In this document: piece after piece, positions 40,446 through 50,077 of the stretch
How positions within the stretch are numbered: the first letter of the stretch is position 1
Layout of the letters: every line of letters begins with the position of its first letter
Assembly: GCA_000597885.1 (NCBI GenBank)
Contig: CP004371.1
Coordinates: forward strand, 1,240,001-1,304,000
Source: Flammeovirgaceae bacterium 311
GTDB lineage: Bacteria > Bacteroidota > Bacteroidia > Cytophagales > Cyclobacteriaceae
Direction: 5' to 3'
DNA length: 64,000 nt
The notes under the pieces: generated by a model
Told to the model about the DNA's origin: nothing
The model's database searches: none
Seen by the model: only the letters and a program-made list of their open reading frames with translations
Made by a program: the position numbers and the translations under genes

Positions 40446-42493
40446 TGTGATCCTCCTCCTATAATTTCTTTGTACTTATCCAGTATTCTTTCTTTGGTTA
40501 CATCCAGAATTTCCTTCCCGGCTTCTTTGGCCTCATTGAATAATAGAGACTCAAAGTTGGTAAGCTCGGAGGGTACGCTGGCATATACATAATCATCATT
40601 GACCTTACTGTCCCAGGGCAGGGCAAGCTTTCCTTTATCTTTGTGTGTGAAAACCATCCGATAGGCATAGCCACGGGTAGATTGATCAGTAAAAATGAGC
40701 TGCTCAATGAGGGGCTGGCCCTTTGAAACGGTGATGGGAATATTTGTTTCCACCTCTTCACCATATTTGAAGTACCTCATCTGCAGGGTGGCCCTGGTAA
40801 TTCCCATTTCCTTTAGTTCGTTCAGGTCTGCCTCAAATTCTATTCTTCTGGCTTTAACAGGAGGTGCCAGGGTTACGCCTTCCCAGTCGCCTTTTATCCA
40901 GGTGGGATTATCCGGATAGAGCTTGCCGCCGCGTGTACTCCATTGCGCTTTGTACTCATACTGGTCTGGATTCCGATCTTCGCCACGGGCATAAGTAAGG
41001 GAAGCCATAGGACCGTTACTTTGGAGAAACTGCTTATTGATGGTGATGGCATCCTGGAAATCATTGCCAGATGAACGCTTTTTGCGAACATTCACCGTCA
41101 CATAATTGATCTCCTGCTCATACATTTCTTTGGCATCTACATCCACGATAAAATGAATATCCCGATGCTTGAAAAACGGATCGTTCAGATTGATGGAAGA
41201 CACACATTTGGGATTGCTTTTCACCATATCGTAGGTGCTGGCCAGGTTGGATACGAGTTGAAACTCACGTTTAACGGGCAGATAGATATTATCCAGAATA
41301 ATGGTCCGGTCTATTGTTTTGTTGGAGGTAAGCTTGGAGCAGCCAATAAAGGAGTAAGAACTTTCTGCCTGGTTTTTCAGGGTGTTTTCGGGCACATCAA
41401 CAGCCAGGCGTTCGTTGCTGATGGGCTCCGGGAAGCGTTGTTCGGTAAAGGCATTCAAAAAATAGTCAAAGAAGGCCTGCCGCATAATATCAAGCCGCTC
41501 ATCCGACAGCTGCTCTTCCCATTCCAGCTTTACTACTTCATTTTCTGTTAAAAAATCATAGATGCTGTGTACACGGCTTTCTCCAATGTGGTATTCATAA
41601 GTACCGCCTGATGAGCCACTTCCGCTGGTATTGCCTATGGCCCTGTCTACAGCCTGCCCGGCAACAAACAAACCACCCATGGCGCTGCCGATTCCACAGG
41701 CATTCTGCTGTTTACCTTTGTTGGCATTGAACTCATCCATGGCTCTTTGAAATTGCTCGGGCTGGCCATCCAGTTCTTTTCTGATATAATCATAGGCCAT
41801 TTTTTCTCCCTGAGTCTGCAGCTGGCTCCATCGATAGGTTAACTTTCCTTTTGCAGCCTTTACCAGGGTGGTGTACTGATAGTTTAATTGCAGCGATATA
41901 TCGGTGATAGATCTGGACTTCTCGAAGGTAGCCGCCAGTAGCTGGGCACCGTGCTGGTTAAGCCGCGAGGCTACTACCGCTTTGCCCGAAGGAGAAGCAG
42001 GTGCCTTTCCGGAGGTAATAAAGGTGGGGCTTAAGGTTTTATCGAGCAAGGTGGCAGATATTACCCTGAAAGACTCTCCTTCGGCAGGAATCAGGTCGAC
42101 TGGTCCTGCCAGTTTACCCTGCCCATTTGTTTTCTCCTTTACCTTTTCGTCCAGCTCTGCCAGCTGTGCAGGGCTAAGGCTCCATTCAAAAAGACAATGT
42201 AAAATAGCACCCTGTACACCCCCCTGATCTTCTCTTTCTTCGGTGGTGAATTTCAGGAACAAAAATTCCGGAGTGCCATCTTCCTTTTTACCCAGGCGCA
42301 GGTTCTTGGCAGAAGGCAAATAGTAATAGTTCTTACCTTCCATATCACCGAACAAAACGATGTTCAGGCCATCATTCAGGCTAAGTTCTATTTTGTGATC
42401 CTGCGATAAAACCTGTGCGCAGGCAGTGCGGGCAAACATCAGGCTACTACAGAGCAGAAGCCCGTAAAGCATCTTAAAAATTGGTGTCTTCAT
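40442..42493 (-). CDS. Secreted paralogue family protein, 683 aa
   Basis: Signal peptide with Ala-rich cleavage region (ARTACAQ). Family signatures: NYYYLPSAKNLRL, GTPEFLFLKFTTEER, QGAILHCLFEWSLS, FRVISATL, INLNDPFFKHRDIHF, WEGVTLAPPVKARRIEFEAD and an end AYRMVFTHKDKG. A Gly-rich hydrophobic segment (CGIGSAMGGLFVAGQAVDRAIG, about residues 265-286) may pack into a membrane. Nearly collinear with the 670-aa protein. The two are the closest pair in the operon. Confidence 0.8.
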   Translation of the reverse strand: MKTPIFKMLYGLLLCSSLMFARTACAQVLSQDHKIELSLNDGLNIVLFGDMEGKNYYYLPSAKNLRLGKKEDGTPEFLFLKFTTEEREDQGGVQGAILHCLFEWSLSPAQLAELDEKVKEKTNGQGKLAGPVDLIPAEGESFRVISATLLDKTLSPTFITSGKAPASPSGKAVVASRLNQHGAQLLAATFEKSRSITDISLQLNYQYTTLVKAAKGKLTYRWSQLQTQGEKMAYDYIRKELDGQPEQFQRAMDEFNANKGKQQNACGIGSAMGGLFVAGQAVDRAIGNTSGSGSSGGTYEYHIGESRVHSIYDFLTENEVVKLEWEEQLSDERLDIMRQAFFDYFLNAFTEQRFPEPISNERLAVDVPENTLKNQAESSYSFIGCSKLTSNKTIDRTIILDNIYLPVKREFQLVSNLASTYDMVKSNPKCVSSINLNDPFFKHRDIHFIVDVDAKEMYEQEINYVTVNVRKKRSSGNDFQDAITINKQFLQSNGPMASLTYARGEDRNPDQYEYKAQWSTRGGKLYPDNPTWIKGDWEGVTLAPPVKARRIEFEADLNELKEMGITRATLQMRYFKYGEEVETNIPITVSKGQPLIEQLIFTDQSTRGYAYRMVFTHKDKGKLALPWDSKVNDDYVYASVPSELTNFESLLFNEAKEAGKEILDVTKERILDKYKEIIGGGSQ

Positions 42494-42539
42494 GTGATAT
42501 TCGTTAAAAGTGATTATTTGCGTATGGCAGAAAAATGGG

Positions 42540-44552
42540 TTATTCGTTCATCACGATGTCTTTGAATCGGTCCAATACCCTGGCTTCCTCCTTTACCTCA
42601 CCGTTACCGGAAGCACTTACAATGGTTCTCCCTGCCTCTATGGCTTTTTCAATAAAGGATTCATCTCCTTTTCTTAGTTCTTCGGGCACCACGGCAAACA
42701 GGTAATTGGTATTGATTCTTGGCTGCCAGGGCATCGCCATTACTCCTTTATGCTTATGGGTAAAAACAAGGCGGTAAACGTAACCCTCGGTATCCTTATC
42801 CAGGTAAATGGTCTTTTTTACCCCTGGCTGATCTCCGGAAAGGCTTATGTTAAAGTTAGTCTCAACCTCCCGGTCGAACTTTTTGTAGCGCAACTGCAGG
42901 GTAGCATTCCGGATATCCAGACTTTTAAGCTCTTCCAGGTCAGCTTCAAAATGAATTTCTTCAGGGCGTACGGGCGGATAGAGTGTAATACCCTGCCAGC
43001 TTCCTTTTATCCAGCTGCTGTCCTGTTGCGGGTAAATGTTGCCACCCCGCAGGCTCCACTGTACCTGGTATTCAAATGCTTCGGGGTTTTCATCTTCTGC
43101 CCTTGAATAGGTAATGGTGGCGCGATTGCCTTTTTCTTCAAAAAACTTCTTATCAAAGGTGATCTGCTGGTAAAAATCGTTTGTGCTTTCCAGATCGCGT
43201 TTTTTACGGAGGCTTACAGTTACCAGATTCAGCTCCTTTCCGAACATATCCTCTGCGTCCAGGTCCAGCACCAGCTGAATATCGCGGTGCGTAAAGAAGG
43301 GATCGTTCAGGTTGATTACACCCACACAGGCAGGGTTGTCCTTTACACCATTGTACCAGGAGGAAAGGTTTTCGGTAAGCTGGAAAGAGTTGGTAACTGC
43401 TGTTTTATAATTCAGGTTAAAAACCCTTTTGCGCTTTTCCAGGATTGACTCTACGAAATGGCGGGTAAACTTGTAGGAGTTGCCATGTTTGATATCCGGG
43501 ATATCGGCAATTTCCTTTCTGCCTGGTTTGGCAGGGGGTGCAGCTGCGCTTCTCTCGGTAAAACTGTTCAGGAAGTACTGAAAGTAGGTATCGCGGATCT
43601 TGGCCACCCGCTCATCATTCAGGTTTTCCTCAAAATGCATCTGTATTACTTCGTTCTCTTCCAGAAAGGAATAGAGCTGATGCGCTTCATCGTAGGTAAA
43701 GTGATTTTCTTCTTTATTGCCTGATCCAAACCATCCGATGGCAGCCCCAATGGGCCCTCCTACCAGGCCGCCCACAATACCATTGATGGCTTTTTCTCCA
43801 TAGTCCTTTTCCTCTTTTTTGGAGTGGGTGTAAGAAGCAGAATCTACCAGGTTCAGGCTGTCGAGCTTGCTGTAGTCTTCTAATATGTATCCCCGTGCTG
43901 CAGGGAAAAGGGTTGAATACTGGAAAGCAAGTGTGATGGATAAATCAGAAATTGAACCAGTTTTTTCGAAAGTAGCGGCCAGCAACTGTGCCCCCTTTTC
44001 ATCCAGATCGGCAGCCAGGGCTATTTTATTTCCGGGTAAGCTGGGTGCTTTACCAGAAAACACAAGCTTACGGGTCATGTTCGTATTCGATAACGTCGCA
44101 GATATCACCTGTACAGAATGATCTCCATCGGGCTTTACCTGTGCCATTCCTTTTAGCTGGGCTCCCTTCTGTTTTCTGTCGAGCAGACGAGACAGTTCCT
44201 TCTCCTGTTCTTTGTCGAGGCCATACTCCATCAGCATGTGTAAAATGCCTCCACTAATTCCTTTGTTATCGCTCCTCTCCTCGCTGGTGTATTTCAGAAA
44301 CAGGAACTGCGGTGTTCCATCTGCTTTCTTTGCCAGCTTCAGGTTGGTAGGCAGGTAGTAGAAATCCACTGACTTTTCGTCTGAAAGGGGCTTGGCCGCT
44401 CCATATAAGGTTACGCGGGTGCCATCAGACAATTCAACGGAGATCTTGTTTTCATTATCCAGGATCTGGCCTGATCCAGGATGCATCAGCAACCAACAAG
44501 CCGTTATAAACATCAGCCGCTTGAGGGCATATGAATTGAAAAAACTTTTCAT
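42540..44552 (-). CDS. Secreted paralogue family protein, 670 aa
   Basis: Signal peptide; family signatures DFYYLPTNLKLAKKADGTP, FLFLKYTSEERSD, GGILHMLMEYGLD, VQVISATLSN, INLNDPFFTHRDIQL, WQGITLYPPVRPEEIHFEAD and VYRLVFTHKHKGVMAMPW. A Gly-rich segment GIVGGLVGGPIGAAIGWFG (about residues 262-280) parallels the one in the 683-aa paralogue. Beta-rich throughout. Separated from neighbours by 46 and 81 bases. Function unknown. Confidence 0.8.
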   Translation of the reverse strand: MKSFFNSYALKRLMFITACWLLMHPGSGQILDNENKISVELSDGTRVTLYGAAKPLSDEKSVDFYYLPTNLKLAKKADGTPQFLFLKYTSEERSDNKGISGGILHMLMEYGLDKEQEKELSRLLDRKQKGAQLKGMAQVKPDGDHSVQVISATLSNTNMTRKLVFSGKAPSLPGNKIALAADLDEKGAQLLAATFEKTGSISDLSITLAFQYSTLFPAARGYILEDYSKLDSLNLVDSASYTHSKKEEKDYGEKAINGIVGGLVGGPIGAAIGWFGSGNKEENHFTYDEAHQLYSFLEENEVIQMHFEENLNDERVAKIRDTYFQYFLNSFTERSAAAPPAKPGRKEIADIPDIKHGNSYKFTRHFVESILEKRKRVFNLNYKTAVTNSFQLTENLSSWYNGVKDNPACVGVINLNDPFFTHRDIQLVLDLDAEDMFGKELNLVTVSLRKKRDLESTNDFYQQITFDKKFFEEKGNRATITYSRAEDENPEAFEYQVQWSLRGGNIYPQQDSSWIKGSWQGITLYPPVRPEEIHFEADLEELKSLDIRNATLQLRYKKFDREVETNFNISLSGDQPGVKKTIYLDKDTEGYVYRLVFTHKHKGVMAMPWQPRINTNYLFAVVPEELRKGDESFIEKAIEAGRTIVSASGNGEVKEEARVLDRFKDIVMNE

Positions 44553-44633
44553 AATGGTGTTTTTTTAGATTTTGTGAATCTTCAGGATTTGTACTCTCTT
44601 CAGTTCAGCATTCAGAGAATCCGCCGCTAACGG

Positions 44634-45305
44634 TTAGTATATATTTTTTAGCATGTTCTTCAGGTTTTCTTCCAATACCCATTCCTGCCAAACAGGGGTG
44701 CGAGTAGATGTTGGGCAGTAGGTCTCTTTGAATTTTCCCTGCCATCGGAATACCACCCGCTGTAGCTGGGCCGGGTTATTCAGCAGCTTTTTCAGAGCCA
44801 GGGCATCCGCTCCCTTAAAATGAAATGCAAAGGCTGTTTTCGCTCCCGGCATGCCTAAACGTCCGGGCGGGGCGCTTAATGCGCGGTTAAAAAGAGCTGA
44901 TTCAATAACAAGCGCTTCTGTTCCTGCAAAATCTAATGTAACAGCCCCTTTTAAATGAACCAGGCTATCGCCCAGGCTTGCCAGACCTTCCATTATTTGC
45001 AGTTCCTGCTTTGCGGTTGGTCCCCAGCTCAGGAGCATGTGTATAATGGCTCCGCCCGTGCTGTTACCGTCATCATAGGGCTGATACAGGAATTCAGCCT
45101 TACCGCCCTGTTCAGCAATCCGTAAGCCGAATGGCAGGTAATAATAGGCTACATAGCCCTCTGCGTTGGTTGATCCGCGGTATAGCTCCACTTCCACGTT
45201 TTCAGGAAGTTTCAGGCGCACCTTGTCGCAGGCCGCCGCCTGCAAGGCAGAAAGAATGATGAAACCTATCAGGGATGTGCAAAAGATTTTCATAGCCTTA
45301 TTCAT
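44634..45305 (-). CDS. Short secreted paralogue, N-terminal domain only, 223 aa
   Basis: Starts at ATG 45305 overlapping the upstream stop codon (ATGAATAA), or at ATG 45293; the longer open frame to 45461 lies inside the 580-aa gene. Signal peptide ends near LQAAAC. Carries only the N-terminal family domain (YVAYYYLPFGLRIA, KAEFLYQPY, GGAIIHMLLSWG, ALVIESALFN) and lacks the C-terminal half of the other members. It may be a truncated copy with its own role. Confidence 0.75.
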   Translation of the reverse strand: MNKAMKIFCTSLIGFIILSALQAAACDKVRLKLPENVEVELYRGSTNAEGYVAYYYLPFGLRIAEQGGKAEFLYQPYDDGNSTGGAIIHMLLSWGPTAKQELQIMEGLASLGDSLVHLKGAVTLDFAGTEALVIESALFNRALSAPPGRLGMPGAKTAFAFHFKGADALALKKLLNNPAQLQRVVFRWQGKFKETYCPTSTRTPVWQEWVLEENLKNMLKNIY

Positions 45306-47040
45306 TTGATTCAGGTAGTTCATCAATGAAGATGACACCATATTTATCCTTACCCAGGCTGGTAAGAGGCTCCTGCTGGCGGCGGAACCAGGTGACGGTG
45401 TAGTCAACCTCTTCCTGCTGATTCGGAAGAGTGATCTGGAAGCTCTTTTCTTCCGATGCAAGCTCCGGCCGGAGTGTGAGCCTGTGCTGCTTTACCTGGT
45501 CGAAAAAAGGATAGCTAATTTGTACCGAGACGGCCCGTATGCCTTCTTCTGCCAGCTTTTCAAGGTTACCCTCCAGTGAGATGTTTTTTCGCTGAAATGG
45601 TGTGAATAAATTGATCATGGCGGCATCCTGCCGTACCCAATCCGTAGCATAGCTCCCTCCTCCCTGAAACTGCCAGGTAGACTGGTATTCGTACGATAGC
45701 CAGTTGATGCGGTCATGATCGGCCCGGTTGAGGTAGGAAAAGCTTAGCAGACCGTCGAAGTCTTTCAGCACCTCTTTATTGAGCACGATGTTCTTCAGGG
45801 TGAGCTCACCATTCTCATGTTGCTTCCGGATAGTAACCGTTACGCTGTTCAGCATCTGATGGAACTCCTTTTCCAGTGAACCATCAATTCCTACATATAC
45901 ATCGCGCTGCTGAAAGGCCGGGTCTGATAGGTCCACATCCCGGAAAAGAGATTGGTTATGGCCATGGCGGGCATGTAAATCGCCAATGTTAAAGGTGATG
46001 TAGTGATGCCTGAAAACTGTTGACCGCCCTTTGAACACAAGTTCGCTTTTTCCTTCCGTTTTCATGTGCTTCAGGCGGTAGGCCATATGAGCGCCAAAGC
46101 CAGTAGTATTGCCGCTCGATAAGCTTCCACTGCTCCCGATAAGCGAAGTAATAGCATCCATCAGTCCCCCCCTGGCTGCTTCCGGTATTGCATCGGGTTC
46201 TACGGGATCGAATAAAACCGACACCAGCTTATCATATACATGGTTCAATAAGCTTTCCATTGGCTGGTGACTGCCTACTGTGGTGAGCTTGATGGCGTTA
46301 TTCTTCATGAGCTCATCCAGCCCCAGCTCCACCTCTGCACTTACGAAATAAATGCTGCCTCCTGCTCCGAAATGCTGGCTGTTCTGTACTTCCGACCAGT
46401 CTACTTCCAGCAGGGCATTGTGGCTGTCGGAAAGGCCGGAAAAGCTTAGGTCGAATACCAGCGACAGATCCGGGTTAGCCATTTTAAAGCTCTCCAGGAG
46501 CAGTTTTGATTCCTCGGGCTCCAGCTCAAAAGAAAGTGCTATTTTACTATTCTCCAGTACAGGTGCTTCTCCCGTTGCAAGTATCTTTTTTTCAGGGCTG
46601 CCCCCAGCCGGGTTGAGTATAGAGGAAATCAGAGCGTATCTTCCTTTATCGAAAACAACAGGCCCCCGGATTCTTACAGCCTCATTGTTCAGCTGTTTCT
46701 GTAGTTTTCTTTCTGCGCTTTTTATCTGGTCTTCAGGGGTGTCATATAACACGAGGAAGTGTAGTATTCCCCCGCCCTCTGCTTTTGTTATGGAGCTGGA
46801 AGAAGCTTCTGCCACGGCTCTTTCCTGCACATAACGGATAAAAGAAAAATTAGGCAGAGAATCTTCGTTTACAGCCAGTCGGGCACTGGAAGGCAGGTAC
46901 ACATAATTAAGGGTATCCTGGTATAGGGGAAAGCACCACAGGCCTTCTACACGGATTCCGCGATCGATCAGCAAACTTTGTCCGGATGAAAAATGGGCCA
47001 GCAGAATTCCTGCCACCAACAGGTATAATATCTTTTTCAT
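45298..47040 (-). CDS. Secreted paralogue family protein, 580 aa
   Basis: Signal peptide to about residue 20. Family signatures: LNYVYLPSSARLAV, PNFSFIRYVQER, GGGILHFLVLYDT, YALISSIL, DLSDPAFQQRDVYVG, INLFTPFQRKNISLEGN and the end VIFIDELPESNE. The two ends and the GGG/ALISS strand resemble the 675-aa member. A short Ser/Gly linker lies in the centre (SLIGSSGSLSSGNTTG). Gap to upstream gene 10 bases. Confidence 0.8.
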   Translation of the reverse strand: MKKILYLLVAGILLAHFSSGQSLLIDRGIRVEGLWCFPLYQDTLNYVYLPSSARLAVNEDSLPNFSFIRYVQERAVAEASSSSITKAEGGGILHFLVLYDTPEDQIKSAERKLQKQLNNEAVRIRGPVVFDKGRYALISSILNPAGGSPEKKILATGEAPVLENSKIALSFELEPEESKLLLESFKMANPDLSLVFDLSFSGLSDSHNALLEVDWSEVQNSQHFGAGGSIYFVSAEVELGLDELMKNNAIKLTTVGSHQPMESLLNHVYDKLVSVLFDPVEPDAIPEAARGGLMDAITSLIGSSGSLSSGNTTGFGAHMAYRLKHMKTEGKSELVFKGRSTVFRHHYITFNIGDLHARHGHNQSLFRDVDLSDPAFQQRDVYVGIDGSLEKEFHQMLNSVTVTIRKQHENGELTLKNIVLNKEVLKDFDGLLSFSYLNRADHDRINWLSYEYQSTWQFQGGGSYATDWVRQDAAMINLFTPFQRKNISLEGNLEKLAEEGIRAVSVQISYPFFDQVKQHRLTLRPELASEEKSFQITLPNQQEEVDYTVTWFRRQQEPLTSLGKDKYGVIFIDELPESNE

Positions 47041-47050
47041 AACCGTTCTA

Positions 47051-48862
47051 TTAATCTTTTGCGAAGACTGTTTTATCGGGAGGGGAAAGAAAAAAATAAT
47101 CTTCCTTTAATTCAGTTAAGGGGGTTACCCATTTTCCTCCAGGGCTGTACCAGACAAGCTGGTATGCAATAGGTTCACCTTTGTCGTGATACACCGAAAG
47201 CTTATTGGAATTTTCGGGATCGTTATTCCGCAGGGTAATGGTCTTTTGAACCTGCGGTTTGCCGGAAAGTACCACATAAAGCTTTACTACTGCCGAGTGA
47301 ATACCTGAATCCAACATGCTTTTCCGGTCGGCATCAATCTCCAGGTCTCTTTTCACGAATGGAGGAATGAGTGACACTACCGGAGACTTATTTTTCGTCC
47401 ACCCATCGGCAGCTGCAGGCTGGGAAACGATCTGCTGATTTCCTTTAAAGCTCCAGCGGATCTGGTACTCATAATCAAGCCAGTCTGAATTGCCAGCTCC
47501 CAGGCGAGGGTACTTAATGCTTTTGAGGCTAATTCCTTCCGCCAGGTCTTTGGCATCGAAATGGATATCGTTGGTTATATCGCTTTGGGAATTGCCATAC
47601 TTTTTGCGGAAGCTTACCGATACAAAATTGAGGATCTGGCCAAAGGACTGAGCATATTTACCATCTACCTGAAAGTGCACTTCGCGTTGCTGAAAGTCAG
47701 GATCATCGAGACTCACGATCCTGAAATACTTTTCATTATTACCCAGGGCCTTATACAGGCCACCCAGATTACCTGAGGTGTATACGGGCACCTTCATACT
47801 GGTGGCTTTGCTTAGGTTCAGGTAAAAGGTGTTCGTACGAACATCTTTACGATCCTTGATCACAAACTGATGATCGGTGTAATATGGAACATCTTCGGTG
47901 CCGCCAAACACAGTTGAGAACCAGCCCCGTTCCTGCCTGCCTTTGATCTGATCGTTTTCTACGGCTACCTCCCGATCCGGTGCTTTGGCCCAGCCAGCCT
48001 GTGCATCAAACATGAGCTCAATCAGCTTATCGGTTACCAGGTCCAGAATCTTCTCCATCGACTTGGCATCTACTCCCATGCCTGCAGAAGGATCATAAAC
48101 ATCGATCTTTAGTACCTGATTCTGTACCAACTCATCGCTTACCTTTCTAAGCTGGGTTTTGGTAAAGCCCTCCTGATCATTATAAAGCCGGCTGAAATGC
48201 TCGTAAACCGTTTCCATTTCTGCTGTTACCACGGCATTATAAGCACTAACCGCTGCCACATAATACCCCTGCAGGGCTACCGAAACATCAGAGGTACTTC
48301 CATTCATAGATTCCCAGAGCAATGTGGCTCCTGCCTGATTCAGCCTGGCAGCAATTGCAGATTTAGAACCAGGTGTTAGCGGAGCAAAGCCTGAAGTAAG
48401 CACCTGAGATGAGAATGGATTTTTGCCATCGCTGTTGTTAAAGATGGAGGAGATGACTTTGAAGCTGACCGATCCCTCCTGCTTTCCATCAACATCATGT
48501 TGCAGTGGCACTGGCCCGGCTATGAGTGCACCCGGCACCTCTTTTTGCAGCAGGCCCTGGATACTGTCTACCATACTGGCGGGCAGGATAAATTCTACAA
48601 GGGCATGAAAAAGGCCCCCATTACTCTCTTCTCCTCCCTTTCCAACATATTTGATGCACATGAACTCGAAAGTGCCATCCGGCTTTGTAGCCAGGCGGGG
48701 AAACTGTGGAATATAGTAGTAGGTGAGTGGGTTATCCCGATCCTGCAGGAGCTGTACTCCCGCAACTGTCCGGCTTCCTTCCGGGTATTTTACAATTGCC
48801 AGAGCAGAAAATGTAATGACCATTAGTCCTGCCAGGCATATGAGTATTAATTTGATTTTCAT
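47051..48862 (-). CDS. Secreted paralogue family protein, 603 aa
   Basis: N-terminal hydrophobic signal (LILICLAGLMVITFSALAIV). Family signatures: TYYYIPQFPRLATKPDGTFE, CIKYVGKGG, GGLFHALVEFIL, FKVISSIFNN, SLDDPDFQQREVHFQ, PVVSLIPPFVKRDLEIDAD and AYQLVWYSPGGKW near the end. Residues 195-265 are helical and may form a coiled coil. 11 bases from the preceding gene. Confidence 0.8.
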   Translation of the reverse strand: MKIKLILICLAGLMVITFSALAIVKYPEGSRTVAGVQLLQDRDNPLTYYYIPQFPRLATKPDGTFEFMCIKYVGKGGEESNGGLFHALVEFILPASMVDSIQGLLQKEVPGALIAGPVPLQHDVDGKQEGSVSFKVISSIFNNSDGKNPFSSQVLTSGFAPLTPGSKSAIAARLNQAGATLLWESMNGSTSDVSVALQGYYVAAVSAYNAVVTAEMETVYEHFSRLYNDQEGFTKTQLRKVSDELVQNQVLKIDVYDPSAGMGVDAKSMEKILDLVTDKLIELMFDAQAGWAKAPDREVAVENDQIKGRQERGWFSTVFGGTEDVPYYTDHQFVIKDRKDVRTNTFYLNLSKATSMKVPVYTSGNLGGLYKALGNNEKYFRIVSLDDPDFQQREVHFQVDGKYAQSFGQILNFVSVSFRKKYGNSQSDITNDIHFDAKDLAEGISLKSIKYPRLGAGNSDWLDYEYQIRWSFKGNQQIVSQPAAADGWTKNKSPVVSLIPPFVKRDLEIDADRKSMLDSGIHSAVVKLYVVLSGKPQVQKTITLRNNDPENSNKLSVYHDKGEPIAYQLVWYSPGGKWVTPLTELKEDYFFLSPPDKTVFAKD

Positions 48863-48873
48863 GTCTTTGAAGG

Positions 48874-50064
48874 TTAGTAGTCTGTTTCTTCCGATTGAAT
48901 TACCGTTGCGGGAGAGCTAATATCCAGTGTGCTGTACCAGTCTTCGTTTTCCAGCCACTCTGTTCTGCTCACTTTGCCTTCCAAGCTGATTTCTACTATT
49001 CTGTATTTGTAGGGCTTGTCCATGCGTACAGCGTTAGGGAAAAAGACGCGGGCCGCATAGTTTTCAGGTTTGGAGGAGGAAAAGGTAACCGACTGCTCTA
49101 CCTCTTTCCCTCCTACGCCGGCAGCCTTTATTTCCAGGCGCTTTACCAGAATATCCTGCCTTGTTTCATGGGCAAAATCGAAGCAGTAGGTTTCTAAGAG
49201 GGCGTAACCAGGCGGCATTCGTTCATTGATATCGACCTTCTTGAGCAGGTCTGGCCATTCATTGGTGTCGATAAGCACCTCAAATGCATCGGAAAGAACA
49301 GGAACGAGCTGCAGGGAATCTGCTCCTGCAGGTTGTGTTTGCTCTTCCAGCTTTTTTCTTAGGGCCGAAACCATTTCCGGGCTTCCTTTCAGACTGAAAG
49401 AGACAGAGCGGTCTTCCTGGATAAGCTTTGCAGCAAACACATAACCAAGGCTTAAAATAGTTTTCTGCTGGTGTAAGGCCTCCCATAGTATCTGGGCACT
49501 GTGGTCATCAAGGGAAAGCACAAATTTCCGTTCCTGCCATACTTCACCACTAGCTTCCCCGTTTAACCCGCTATTGTCAAAGAAGCCATTTTCAAAGAGC
49601 AGGCTGCTTGTATCCGCCAGTGCAGAGGTTTCTGCTGCCGGTACAAATATTACTACTGCCTGAAGGTTTTGAATGGGTAGGGGTCTAAGCACAATCCTGC
49701 TTTTTCCTGTATGGGCAGTCAGCGCTTCCTTCCATTCACTTACTTTAGCGGCAGTAGGTTTCATCTGTACCACATTAAGGGTGAGTAGGTTTCTGAAAAA
49801 AGCCTTTCCCTGATTGCCGCTTAAGCGGGTTCCCTGGTACCTCATTAAAAGTAAGCTTAGGTCTGGCTTTCCTGCCGCATCCTTTACCAGCTGCAGGCCC
49901 TGTGGCGCATAGTAGAACAGCTGGGGCTGGCGGGCATCCGGATAAAAACTCGCCTCCTGTAGATTAATTTTATTGAAGGCTGTTGGCTGCCCATATAGCG
50001 GAAAGTAAAGGCAAAAGGCTAGCAGGGCAGATAGCAAGCTGCCGGTGTAAATAAGCTTCTTCAT
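48874..50064 (-). CDS. Secreted paralogue family protein, 396 aa (divergent)
   Basis: Signal peptide MKKLIYTGSLLSALLAFCLYF. Only part of the family pattern remains: LFYYAPQGLQLVKDAAGKPD, LSLLLMRYQG, then LTLNVVQM in place of the HxLxE strand. The C-terminal end (PYKYRIVEISLEGKVSRTEW) corresponds to the final strand pair of the longer members. Possibly a regulatory or chaperone-like paralogue. 13 bases from the 853-aa gene. Confidence 0.75.
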   Translation of the reverse strand: MKKLIYTGSLLSALLAFCLYFPLYGQPTAFNKINLQEASFYPDARQPQLFYYAPQGLQLVKDAAGKPDLSLLLMRYQGTRLSGNQGKAFFRNLLTLNVVQMKPTAAKVSEWKEALTAHTGKSRIVLRPLPIQNLQAVVIFVPAAETSALADTSSLLFENGFFDNSGLNGEASGEVWQERKFVLSLDDHSAQILWEALHQQKTILSLGYVFAAKLIQEDRSVSFSLKGSPEMVSALRKKLEEQTQPAGADSLQLVPVLSDAFEVLIDTNEWPDLLKKVDINERMPPGYALLETYCFDFAHETRQDILVKRLEIKAAGVGGKEVEQSVTFSSSKPENYAARVFFPNAVRMDKPYKYRIVEISLEGKVSRTEWLENEDWYSTLDISSPATVIQSEETDY

Positions 50065-50077
50065 AAGGGATCAGGAA